DNA of 60,987 bases from an uncultured Bacilli bacterium. GTDB lineage: Bacteria; Bacillota_I; Bacilli_A; RF39; UBA660. The notes beneath the pieces were generated by a model. It searched no databases. It was given only the letters and a program-made list of their open reading frames with translations, and had not been told where the DNA came from. Positions 7,702-15,350 of this stretch are shown here, in pieces; the stretch's first letter is position 1; every line of letters begins with the position of its first letter. The stretch is from assembly GCA_934162325.1 (NCBI GenBank), contig CAKPIH010000002.1, positions 1-60,987 on the forward strand, in the 5' to 3' direction. Made by a program: the position numbers and the translations under genes.

Positions 7702-7730
7702 TTACAAAAGGCTTTTTAAGCCTTTTGTAA
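7702..7730 (+). promoter_or_regulatory. Perfect 11-bp stem-loop between peptide gene and E1 gene
   Basis: TTACAAAAGGC (7702-7712) pairs with GCCTTTTGTAA (7720-7730) around a 7-base loop. There is no T run after it, so full termination is not expected. It could act as a 3' stabiliser, a processing site or a partial terminator that keeps peptide message in excess over enzyme message. A terminator occupies this position in microcin C operons. Confidence 0.7.
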
Positions 7731-7750
7731 AATTATAGGAGGATAAATGT

Positions 7751-8779
7751 ATGTTAATAATAAATCCACTAAAACCATTTTACAAAAATACTGAAGAAAA
7801 AATAATTAGAATGGGCAACTTTAAAGACACAGGAAAAGAAATTAATTATGAAGACGATAGTTTGATTAAATTGTTTGAAATTATAAGAAAACCAACTTCA
7901 AGAGAAAAAATAGTAGAAATCTTACAAGAAAATGACAAATTATCTTTAGAAGAAATAAATGAGGCACTGGATTATTTAATAAAAGAAAAATTTATAATAA
8001 AATATGAAGATTATAACAAAATAATTAATAGTGGAAAGTTTAATAGACAAAGTTTATTTTTTTCAATGGTAAGTGATGATTTAAAAGAATGGAGAGTTAA
8101 TAATGAAGTAAATATTTTAATATTAGGGATAGGTGGAGTAGGAGCTAATGTAGCTGTATTACTATCAAGAGCTGGATTCTCAAAACTTACATTAGTTGAT
8201 TATGATAAAGTAGAAGAGTCAAATCTTATCCGTCAAATTCCATATTCTATTAATGACATAGGAAAAAGTAAAACAGAAGCCATTGCTGAAAAGATTGACA
8301 GTAAAGAAATAAGTACTATCAATAAAGAAATATTAAAAGAATCGGATATAGAAAGTGAAATTGCTAATACCAGCTTTGTAATATGTACTTTAGATAAACC
8401 ATCTAGAGTTATCAGAAGAACTATTAATAAACTATGTGTTAAATACAACAAGCCTGTAATCTTTTCTGGTTTTGCCGAACATGTTGCAATGATAGGCCCC
8501 TTTATTATTCCTTCAAAAACGGCATGTTTAAAATGCATAGAAAGAGAAAGTAATAATGAACCATTGAATAATGTTACTATTACACCATCATATGGACCAC
8601 TATGTTTAATTATAGCCAGCATAGTATCAAATGAAGTAATTAACTATTTCTTTAAGTTTAAAAGTAGTAATTTAATAAATAAAACAATGATGTTTAATAT
8701 TTTATCTTATGAAACAAATATAATAAATTGGCAAAAGAAAAAAGATTGTGAGGTGTGTGGTAAAAATGATAGTAAATAA
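7751..8779 (+). CDS. ThiF/E1-like adenylyltransferase, MccB/PaaA type
   Basis: The protein has 342 residues. The first ~100 form a winged-helix-like peptide-binding region (compare the RRE of MccB). NRQSLFFS then leads into an E1 core: ILGIGGVGANVAVLLSRAGF (ATP loop, near 122-141), VDYDKVEESNLIRQ and DIGKSKTEAI. GFAEHVAMIGPFIIPSKTACLKC and a terminal CEVCG together supply the four zinc cysteines. Length and motif order closely follow MccB of microcin C and PaaA of pantocin, which adenylate or cyclise a short ribosomal peptide. MoeB/ThiF enzymes of cofactor synthesis lack the long N-terminal region, and no ThiS/MoaD partner is nearby. AGGAGG lies 8 bases before the ATG. Confidence 0.85.
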   Translation: MLIINPLKPFYKNTEEKIIRMGNFKDTGKEINYEDDSLIKLFEIIRKPTSREKIVEILQENDKLSLEEINEALDYLIKEKFIIKYEDYNKIINSGKFNRQSLFFSMVSDDLKEWRVNNEVNILILGIGGVGANVAVLLSRAGFSKLTLVDYDKVEESNLIRQIPYSINDIGKSKTEAIAEKIDSKEISTINKEILKESDIESEIANTSFVICTLDKPSRVIRRTINKLCVKYNKPVIFSGFAEHVAMIGPFIIPSKTACLKCIERESNNEPLNNVTITPSYGPLCLIIASIVSNEVINYFFKFKSSNLINKTMMFNILSYETNIINWQKKKDCEVCGKNDSK

Positions 8780-10376
8780 TTTAAAAAAACAATTAAATGG
8801 TAAAGAGATACTCCAGGATATTTCATTTACACTATCGGATAAAGACAAAGTGGGTCTCGTGGGTGTAAACGGTTCAGGTAAATCAACACTCTTAAAAATT
8901 TTATCTGGAGAATTAGAAAAAGATTCCGGCACTATAAAATTAAATGAAGAAATTATTGGTTATTTAAAACAAGAAATTCCATATATATTTAATGATTTAT
9001 CCGTAATTGAATACCTAAAAAAAGAAACTAATATAGAAATATTGGAAAAAAAACTTCATGCATTAGAAGAAAATTTAACTGAAGAAAATATGGAGGAATA
9101 TGGTATTATACAAAGTCAATTTTTAGCAATTGATGGGTATATGTTTGAAGAAAACCTTACTAATATTTTACTAGGATTACACTTTAATAAATCATTAAGT
9201 TGTAAAATAGGTACTTTATCAGGAGGAGAGAAAATAAAAATTTTATTAGCGGCACTAATTCTAAAAAATAATGATATTATTTTACTTGATGAACCAACAA
9301 ATAACTTAGATATCGAAGCAATAGAATGGCTTGAAAATCATTTAAAACAATCAAGCAAAAAAATGATAATCATTTCACATGATGAAGTGTTTTTAAATAA
9401 TGTTGTAAACAAAATATTTGAACTAAAGGATGGTAAAATTAAAGAATACAATCTATCATATAAAGAATATCTAAAACAAAAAGAATATGAATATAATAGA
9501 GAAAAAGAGGAATATATAAAAGCTCAAGAAGAAAAAGAAAAATTAAAAAAGCAAGTACAAAAAGCAAAAGAGTGGGCAAGCAAAGGGACAAGTAAGAAAA
9601 ATAGAAGTGATAATGACAAGTTATCAAATAATTTTGCTATAGAAAGAACAAATACAAAAAATATATCAAAATTAACTAGAACTCTACAAAATTTAGAAAT
9701 TCCGGAGTTTGAAGAAAAGATACCTATAAAAGTATTTTTTACCTTTGATAATTCTAAAGGAAATAAAGATATAATTTTAGAAAATTTAATATGTGGCTAT
9801 CCAGATTTTAAAACACCAGAAATAAACCTAATTATTCCATTTGGAACAAGGGTTAGAATAACCGGCGGTAATGGTTCCGGAAAAACAACAGTAATAAAAA
9901 CAATTTTACACGAAATACAACCATTATCTGGAAACATAAAAATAGGAAATGATGTAAAAATTGGTTATATTTCTCAAAATACATTAAGTGCAAATACTGA
10001 AGAAAGTATTTATACTTATTTAACAAAAAACAATCCCAACATAGATAAATCACAAGTATTTATATTATTAGATAAATTTAATATTAGTTATGACGAAAAA
10101 GACAAGCCATATTCAATTCTATCTCCTGGAGAAAGAACAAGAATAAATCTAGTTAAATTGGCTTTAGAAAAAATAAATGTATTAATATTAGATGAGGTAA
10201 CAAACCATCTTGATAAAGAGGCACTAGATTTAATATACGAGTTAGTTGAAGGCTATGAAGGAACAATAATAAGTATTTCACATAACAGAAGATATAATGA
10301 ATATTTAGACGCTGATATTGAAGTAGATATAACAAATGGAAATATAAAACACAAAAGTTTAATTCGCCATAGATAA
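8766..10376 (+). CDS. ABC-F ATPase, ribosome-protection type
   Basis: About 536 residues with two ATP-binding domains and no membrane segments. Domain 1 has GVNGSGKSTLL, LSGGEKIKILLAAL and DEPTNNLDI. A highly charged helical linker follows (about 225-300). Domain 2 has GGNGSGKTTVIKTI, LSPGERTRINLVKLAL and DEVTNHLD, where the usual DEPTNHLD has Val for Pro. ABC-F proteins bind the ribosomal E site, and antibiotic-resistance members dislodge drugs from the 50S subunit. The start chosen is ATG 8766 (MIVNNLKK). It overlaps the end of the E1 gene by 14 bases, implying translational coupling. In this setting it may be self-immunity, which would point to a ribosome-targeting product. Confidence 0.88.
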   Translation: MIVNNLKKQLNGKEILQDISFTLSDKDKVGLVGVNGSGKSTLLKILSGELEKDSGTIKLNEEIIGYLKQEIPYIFNDLSVIEYLKKETNIEILEKKLHALEENLTEENMEEYGIIQSQFLAIDGYMFEENLTNILLGLHFNKSLSCKIGTLSGGEKIKILLAALILKNNDIILLDEPTNNLDIEAIEWLENHLKQSSKKMIIISHDEVFLNNVVNKIFELKDGKIKEYNLSYKEYLKQKEYEYNREKEEYIKAQEEKEKLKKQVQKAKEWASKGTSKKNRSDNDKLSNNFAIERTNTKNISKLTRTLQNLEIPEFEEKIPIKVFFTFDNSKGNKDIILENLICGYPDFKTPEINLIIPFGTRVRITGGNGSGKTTVIKTILHEIQPLSGNIKIGNDVKIGYISQNTLSANTEESIYTYLTKNNPNIDKSQVFILLDKFNISYDEKDKPYSILSPGERTRINLVKLALEKINVLILDEVTNHLDKEALDLIYELVEGYEGTIISISHNRRYNEYLDADIEVDITNGNIKHKSLIRHR

Positions 10377-10386
10377 AAAATTATTA

Positions 10387-10430
10387 ATAAAGAGAAAAGT
10401 ATTTAACCATTATTTTTCTCTTTATTTTTT
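10387..10430 (+). terminator. Terminator after the peptide/E1/ABC-F cassette
   Basis: AAAGAGAAAA pairs with TTTTTCTCTTT across a loop of about 15 bases, followed by ATTTTTTATT. Confidence 0.65.
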
Positions 10431-10536
10431 ATTATATTTTAATAGTCACTTATATTTGTTACTATCATTAAATTATAAATAATCAGCAGTTTTAAAAAAA
10501 ATTAATAATATACCCATATACTTGTCAAGAAGTTCA

Positions 10537-10649
10537 AAGTATATATCCCTAACTACTCTACTCTATAATAAATACGGCTGGTATCCTATTTAAAGACAAT
10601 AAAAAAATATTGGCTTTAAATAGCACTTTAAGACCCAAGACTTAAAGTG
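10537..10649 (+). repeat. Dual stem-loop element, family 1, copy B
   Basis: AAGTATATATCC and CTATAATAAATACGGCTGGTAT precede two abutting hairpins. The first is CTATTTAAAG/CTTTAAATAG (10586-10595 with 10614-10623). The second is CACTTTAAG/CTTAAAGTG (10624-10632 with 10641-10649) with loop ACCCAAGA. Relative to copies A and C, the stem bases change on both sides, so pairing is kept. The rest of the 360-base gap before pcrA holds only the upstream terminator and the pcrA promoter. Confidence 0.75.
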
Positions 10650-10699
10650 ACAAAAAATAACAAAATAAACATCTTACCCTTTATAATATCCCTAAAATA

Positions 10700-10708
10700 T
10701 GATACAAT
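10700..10708 (+). promoter_or_regulatory. Extended -10 promoter of pcrA
   Basis: TGATACAAT (TGn plus TACAAT at 10703-10708) with only a weak -35 (TTTATA). GAGGTAA and the ATG at 10735 follow. Confidence 0.5.
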
Positions 10709-10734
10709 GAAATAGAGAAAAGTGAGGTAACAAG

Positions 10735-12816
10735 ATGCAAATACAAGAATTAAATAAAGAACAACAAAAAGCCGTTAATCATATAGATGGACCAATGCTT
10801 GTTTTAGCAGGAGCAGGTTCAGGGAAAACCAAAGTATTAACAAATAGAATAGCAAATCTAATCGAAAATGGTATAAGTCCATATAACATATTAGCTATAA
10901 CATTTACTAATAAAGCTGCTAAAGAAATGAAAGATAGAGTAGTAAGATTAATAGGCAAAGAAGCCTATAATATCCAAATATCAACATTCCATTCCTTAGG
11001 CCTAAAAATACTAAAAGAAAACTATAGCATGTTAGGCTATGAAAAAAACTTTACTATTATAGATAGTGATGATGTCCTAACAATCATAAAGAAAATATTA
11101 AAAGATAAAAATATGTCTAAAGATAGATATAACCCAAGAGAAATAAAAAATAAAATAAGTTCTGCTAAAAATGAAATGATGAGTATAGATTCATTTGCTA
11201 AAGTAGAGTTTGACCACAAAGTAGTCGAAGTCTACAAAGAGTACCAACAAAAACTAAAAAATGGTAATTCCGTAGACTTTGATGACTTACTAATACTACC
11301 AATAAAACTATTCAAAAATTACCCTCGTGTATTAGAAGAATATCAAGATAGATATAAATACATCCTAATAGATGAATATCAAGATACCAATGAAGCCCAA
11401 TATACCTTTAGTAAACTATTATCAGCAAAGTATCGAAATATCTTCGTAGTAGGAGACAATGATCAAGCCATCTATGCCTTTAGAGGAGCCAACTACAAGA
11501 ATATCCTAAACTTCGAAAAAGATTACCCCGAGGCTAAAACAATCTTACTTGAAGAAAATTATCGTTCAACCAAAACAATATTAAATGCCGCTAATAGCGT
11601 AATCAAAAATAACCATGAAAGAAAAGATAAAAACCTATGGAGTAATAATGCAACTGGTAATAAAATAAAATATAAAGAAGTAGCAAATGAAAAAGAAGAA
11701 GCATCATTTGTAGGAACTGAAATAAAAAGACTATTAAGTGAAGGCATAAACGAAGAAGATATAGCGGTATTATATCGTACCAATGCCCAGTCCCGTGTTA
11801 TTGAAGAAGAAATGCTAAAGAAAAATATTAAATATAGAGTTGTAGGAAGTTTCTACTTCTATAACCGAAAAGAAATAAAAGACCTATTATGTTACTTAAG
11901 ACTAATAAATAATCATAAAGATGATGTAAGTTTGCTTAGAGTAATAAATACCCCAAGAAGAGGAATCGGAGATAAAACAATTGAGACTCTAACTGAAGAA
12001 GCATCAGCTAAAGAATTATCCCTATATGAAACAATAAGTAAAGGAAAAGAACTAGAGTTCAAAAACCTAATCGAAGACCTAACCAAAGCTAGTGAATCAT
12101 TATCACTAACTGAATTAATAGATGAAATTTTAGAAAAAACAGGTATCAAAAAAGAACTATCAACATCCAAATTACTCGAAGATGAAATAAGACTAGAGAA
12201 CCTAAATGAGTTCAAGGGCGTAACCAAAAGTTATGAAGAAGAATATGGAACTGCCTCCCTTGGAGACTTCCTAGACGAAATCTCATTAGTAAGTGACATG
12301 TCCGAACATCAAGATAGTTCAAATAGAGTAAGCCTAATGACCGTTCATTCCGTTAAAGGACTAGAATTTGATTATGTCTTCATTGTTGGTATGGAAGAAG
12401 GAATATTCCCTCACTATAATGCTATCAATGATGGAAGTAATTCCGCTATCGAAGAAGAAAGAAGACTATGCTATGTCGCTATAACAAGAGCCAAAAAAGA
12501 ATTATATATCACATCAGCAGATACCAGAATGTTATTTGGTAATCCAATGAGAAACCAACCAAGTAGATTTATTGATGAAATAGATAAAGAATATATCGAT
12601 AAAGAAAGACCAAAAAAACTAGAAAAAATAATAACTAAAGTAAGAAAGGCTGTCGACAAAAATGCCACTTATGAAGTAGGAGAACATATCTTACATACCG
12701 AGTTTGGTGAAGGAATAGTCATAAGTGTCGATAAATCCATCATAACCGTAGCCTTCCCACATCCATTTGGTATCAGAAAACTAATGAAAGGCCATCCAAA
12801 CATAACCAAATTATAA
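10735..12816 (+). CDS. pcrA: ATP-dependent DNA helicase PcrA/UvrD
   Basis: This is a 693-residue SF1A helicase with LNKEQQKAVNH (Q motif), GAGSGKTKVLTNRI (near 26-39), TFTNKAAKEMKDRV, LIDEYQDTNEAQY, VVGDNDQAIYAFRGA, LEENYRST, and the motif V/VI blocks SVKGLEFDYVF and YVAITRAKKELY. The end (GEHILHTEFGEGIVISV) is the Tudor-like RNA polymerase-binding tail typical of PcrA. It unwinds DNA 3'-5' in repair and in replication-transcription conflicts. Slightly shorter than Bacillus PcrA. No ligA follows it here. Confidence 0.96.
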   Translation: MQIQELNKEQQKAVNHIDGPMLVLAGAGSGKTKVLTNRIANLIENGISPYNILAITFTNKAAKEMKDRVVRLIGKEAYNIQISTFHSLGLKILKENYSMLGYEKNFTIIDSDDVLTIIKKILKDKNMSKDRYNPREIKNKISSAKNEMMSIDSFAKVEFDHKVVEVYKEYQQKLKNGNSVDFDDLLILPIKLFKNYPRVLEEYQDRYKYILIDEYQDTNEAQYTFSKLLSAKYRNIFVVGDNDQAIYAFRGANYKNILNFEKDYPEAKTILLEENYRSTKTILNAANSVIKNNHERKDKNLWSNNATGNKIKYKEVANEKEEASFVGTEIKRLLSEGINEEDIAVLYRTNAQSRVIEEEMLKKNIKYRVVGSFYFYNRKEIKDLLCYLRLINNHKDDVSLLRVINTPRRGIGDKTIETLTEEASAKELSLYETISKGKELEFKNLIEDLTKASESLSLTELIDEILEKTGIKKELSTSKLLEDEIRLENLNEFKGVTKSYEEEYGTASLGDFLDEISLVSDMSEHQDSSNRVSLMTVHSVKGLEFDYVFIVGMEEGIFPHYNAINDGSNSAIEEERRLCYVAITRAKKELYITSADTRMLFGNPMRNQPSRFIDEIDKEYIDKERPKKLEKIITKVRKAVDKNATYEVGEHILHTEFGEGIVISVDKSIITVAFPHPFGIRKLMKGHPNITKL

Positions 12817-12836
12817 AAAAGAAAAGAGGAGTAGTT

Positions 12837-13790
12837 ATGAAAAAAACACTATTAGGTTTTACCATAGTATTACTATTAATGACCATAGAAATACTAATAC
12901 TAAATAATGATATTATGATTTTAAATGCTTCAAATAAATTATTAGAAGAAGACCTAAAAGATAAGAAAGATATAAGTACTTTAAAAGAAGAAAAAGAAAC
13001 TTTAAATACCTCAGTATCTGACTTGCTCGCGGTCTCTACCTTCAGTGATGAAGATATAGAAGAAATAATGACTAGTGAAAAAACAATCTCTAAGGACCTT
13101 GAAGACAATATAACATCACTAGAAAATACCATCGTAGATTTAGAAGATAAACTATCAAGTCTTCAAAAAGAATACTATAAACTAGTCAAAGAAAATGCTG
13201 AAAAAAATAGTTTCTATATTTCAAATGTACCCTTTATCAATCAGTATCCCAACTATCCAACCGGTTGTGAATCAGTAGCCTTAACCATTCTTCTAAATTA
13301 CTATGGAGTAGCAGTAACTCCTGACAATATCATAAACAAATTACCAAAGGGAAGTGTTCCCGTAACAAAAAATGGCAAACTATATGGAGGCAATCCTGAA
13401 GTAGAGTTTATAGGTAATCCCTATAGTTTAAATGCTTACGGAGTATATGAAAAACCAATTGCTAATGTTGCTAGCCAATATAAAAGTGGTATCAAAATAG
13501 CAACAGGAACCAGTTTTGAAAAAATACTAGAAGTAGTAAAAACAGGAAAACCAGTTATGGTATGGACTTCCATGTATTTAGCAGTCCCTTATATATCACA
13601 GTCTTGGATATATGAACCAACAGGAGAAACAATTTACTGGAAGGCCAATGAACATGCTGTAGTAATAATAGGTTATACCGAAGATAAAGTTATAATATCA
13701 GACCCAATAGATGGTAAGGCCAAATATCAATCAAAAAGTATCTTCAAAGAAAGATATAACTATTATGGAAAGAAGGCGTTATATTACTAA
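12837..13790 (+). CDS. Membrane-anchored C39-like cysteine peptidase
   Basis: The 317-residue protein has an N-terminal membrane anchor (about 5-25) and a long coiled coil (about 30-120). A peptidase_C39_2-like domain starts at VPFINQYPNYPTGCESVALTILLNYYG, with the candidate nucleophile Cys near 142. NEHAVVIIGYTEDKVIISDPIDG carries the His and Asp. It is probably displayed outside the cell and acts on wall or peptide substrates, which are unknown. The ATG follows AGAGGAG, 20 bases after pcrA, and its stop overlaps the next start (TAATG). Confidence 0.85.
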   Translation: MKKTLLGFTIVLLLMTIEILILNNDIMILNASNKLLEEDLKDKKDISTLKEEKETLNTSVSDLLAVSTFSDEDIEEIMTSEKTISKDLEDNITSLENTIVDLEDKLSSLQKEYYKLVKENAEKNSFYISNVPFINQYPNYPTGCESVALTILLNYYGVAVTPDNIINKLPKGSVPVTKNGKLYGGNPEVEFIGNPYSLNAYGVYEKPIANVASQYKSGIKIATGTSFEKILEVVKTGKPVMVWTSMYLAVPYISQSWIYEPTGETIYWKANEHAVVIIGYTEDKVIISDPIDGKAKYQSKSIFKERYNYYGKKALYY

Positions 13791-14107
13791 TGAGAAATAA
13801 AAAAATAAACAAAATATTAACTACAATAATAATCATCATAACCCTAATAGTATTTAGCCTTCTAGTACATACCCTATATCAAAAAATAACTCTAAGTAAC
13901 AAAAATAAAGAACTAAATAACTACCTAAAAGAACATCAAGAATTAACTGAAGAGATAGAAAATTTAAAAAATATCAAAGAAAATTATGAACTAATCAAAG
14001 AAAATAATCAAAATCTAGAAAAACAAAAACAAGACTTAGAAGATAAAATAACTACTCTAAATACCAAAATAAATAAAGTAAAGAAAGATATAGATAAATT
14101 AAAATAG
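13790..14107 (+). CDS. Small membrane-anchored coiled-coil protein
   Basis: This 105-residue protein has a basic start, one hydrophobic segment (about 12-31), then an almost unbroken charged helix with heptad-like Leu/Ile spacing to the end. It resembles DivIC/FtsL-like or generic stalk proteins in layout, but no specific family is recognised. It overlaps the preceding C39-like gene by one base and precedes a D,D-carboxypeptidase. All three may act together at the cell surface. Confidence 0.65.
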   Translation: MRNKKINKILTTIIIIITLIVFSLLVHTLYQKITLSNKNKELNNYLKEHQELTEEIENLKNIKENYELIKENNQNLEKQKQDLEDKITTLNTKINKVKKDIDKLK

Positions 14108-14152
14108 TATCTATTTCTTTTTTTATAACATATAATACAGTAGGAGGTATCT

Positions 14153-14710
14153 ATGGATTATAGTATTTTAGTAAATAAAGATAATCCCCTGCCAAGAGCA
14201 TATATACCAAATACATTAGAAAATGCTCATAGTGAATATAAAGAAAACATATTACTAGATAATAAAGCCCTAGAAGCATTTCAAGAACTAAAAAGAGAAG
14301 CCTTAAGATATGGATATCATATCGATATAGTAAGTGGCTATCGAGATTATGATTATCAAGAAAAAATATACAATAAATTACTAGAAGAAAAAGGTTTTAC
14401 CTATGCCATAACAAGAATAGCATCTCCTGGTAAGAGTGAACATCAAACAGGATTAGCCTTAGATTTTTGTATATATAAAGATGGAAAATGTTATATAGAA
14501 CATGATGTTGAAGATAAAATAGAAACTAAATGGATACATCAAAATAGTCATAGATATGGTTTTATCATAAGATATCCTGAAGGAAAAGAAGATATAACAA
14601 AGTATAGTTATGAACCATGGCATTTAAGATATGTAGGAAATATAGCTAGTAATATTTATAACAATAACCTAACGCTAGAAGAATATAAAGATAAAGAGTC
14701 TATTAAATAG
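14153..14710 (+). CDS. VanY-like D-alanyl-D-alanine carboxypeptidase (M15B)
   Basis: The 185-residue protein has M15 motifs SGYRDYDYQEKIY, SPGKSEHQTGLALDF (Zn ligands His and Asp) and EPWHLRYVG (catalytic Glu, Zn His). Such enzymes remove the terminal D-Ala from peptidoglycan stems. No signal peptide or membrane anchor is visible: the protein starts directly with MDYSILVNKDNPLPR. It is therefore either cytoplasmic or exported by an unusual route. AGGAGG precedes the ATG. Confidence 0.9.
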   Translation: MDYSILVNKDNPLPRAYIPNTLENAHSEYKENILLDNKALEAFQELKREALRYGYHIDIVSGYRDYDYQEKIYNKLLEEKGFTYAITRIASPGKSEHQTGLALDFCIYKDGKCYIEHDVEDKIETKWIHQNSHRYGFIIRYPEGKEDITKYSYEPWHLRYVGNIASNIYNNNLTLEEYKDKESIK

Positions 14711-14719
14711 ATTCTTTTT
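14696..14719 (+). terminator. Terminator after the VanY-like gene
   Basis: GAGTCTA pairs with TAGATTC (one G-U) around TTAAA, then a T run. The left arm overlaps the last codons. Confidence 0.6.
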
Positions 14720-14727
14720 CAGTACCG

Positions 14728-14815
14728 TCTCACACTATGTTGTTCGCCGTTTTCTAATGCCTAAGGTCATTAGAAAAAAAGTTTTGAGCCTGTCATCTCA
14801 AAACTAAAATTATTT
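14728..14815. repeat. Dual stem-loop element, family 2, copy b
   Basis: TCTCACACTATGTTGTTCG leads into TTTTCTAATG/CATTAGAAAA with loop CCTAAGGT (14750-14777). AGTTTTGAG/CTCAAAACT with loop CCTGTCAT (14780-14805) follows. On the minus strand the loops read ACCTTAGG and ATGACAGG, flanked by AG and CT, like the family 1 loops. A family 1 copy follows within about 35 bases. Confidence 0.7.
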
Positions 14816-14848
14816 CTTCTTAGAATGATCACAGTACATAATAATTAA

Positions 14849-14929
14849 CTTATATATAATAAATATGGTTGATATCTTGTTGTTAGACCCAGACTAACAA
14901 CAACACTGCAAGACCCTAGGCTTGCAGTG
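14849..14929 (+). repeat. Dual stem-loop element, family 1, copy C
   Basis: TTATATATAATAAATATGGTTGATATC precedes TTGTTGTTAG/CTAACAACAA (14877-14886 with 14894-14903, loop ACCCAGA). This abuts CACTGCAAG/CTTGCAGTG (14904-14912 with 14921-14929, loop ACCCTAGG). The upstream AGTATATA part is missing in this copy. It lies just before the promoter of the arsR/metal ATPase operon. Confidence 0.78.
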
Positions 14930-14950
14930 ATAAAAAATAATATAAACATA

Positions 14951-15007
14951 TTGACATCTTATAGTAATAGTGATATTATTTAAATATATGAATATATATT
15001 CATATAT
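14951..15007 (+). promoter_or_regulatory. Promoter and palindromic ArsR-family operator
   Basis: TTGACA (14951-14956), 17 bp and TATTAT (14974-14979) form a strong promoter. A perfect 24-base palindrome at 14984-15007 (ATATATGAATAT and its complement) covers the expected start site. A 12-2-12 palindrome with TGAA..TTCA over the start is the classic CzrA/CadC/SmtB operator layout. The downstream repressor would therefore block its own operon until metal binds. Confidence 0.85.
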
Positions 15008-15023
15008 AATAAGGAGGAATAAT

Positions 15024-15350
15024 ATGATAGATAATGTAGATATAAATAAAATACAAAAAGAATTACTTGAAGAAGATACAATTATTGATATAGCAGAACT
15101 ATTCAAAGTATTTGCAGATTCAACAAGAGTAAAAATAATAAATGTATTATTAGAAAATAAATTATGTGTTAGCGATATAGCAACACTAGTAGGAGGAACA
15201 CAGTCCGCTATTTCACATCAACTAAGAATACTAAAATCAGCAAAATTAGTAAAATATACCAAAATAGGAAAAACAGTCTACTACGAACTAAGTGATGACC
15301 ATATAAAGAAACTATTTAATATTGGAAAGGAACATATAAATGAAATATAA
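15024..15350 (+). CDS. ArsR/SmtB-family metal-sensing repressor
   Basis: A winged-helix protein of about 108 residues with LFKVFADSTRVKIINVL, the recognition region TQSAISHQLRILKSAKLV and the wing KIGKTVYYELSDDH. The C-terminal DDHIKKLFNIGKEHINE has the spaced D-x-H ... H-x2-E set of an alpha-5 metal site, as in CzrA/SmtB (Zn, Co or Cd). A Cys also sits in the alpha-3 position (KLCVSD). ATG 15024 is preferred because AAGGAGG lies 7 bases before it; the upstream in-frame ATG lies within the operator. Its last bases overlap the ATPase gene. Confidence 0.92.
   Translation: MIDNVDINKIQKELLEEDTIIDIAELFKVFADSTRVKIINVLLENKLCVSDIATLVGGTQSAISHQLRILKSAKLVKYTKIGKTVYYELSDDHIKKLFNIGKEHINEI

Noticed and set aside
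7747..7794. Second short peptide gene at ATG 7747 overlapping the E1 start
   Set aside because: It shares the E1 ribosome binding site at a worse fit, and its 15 residues simply reflect another frame of the E1 gene.
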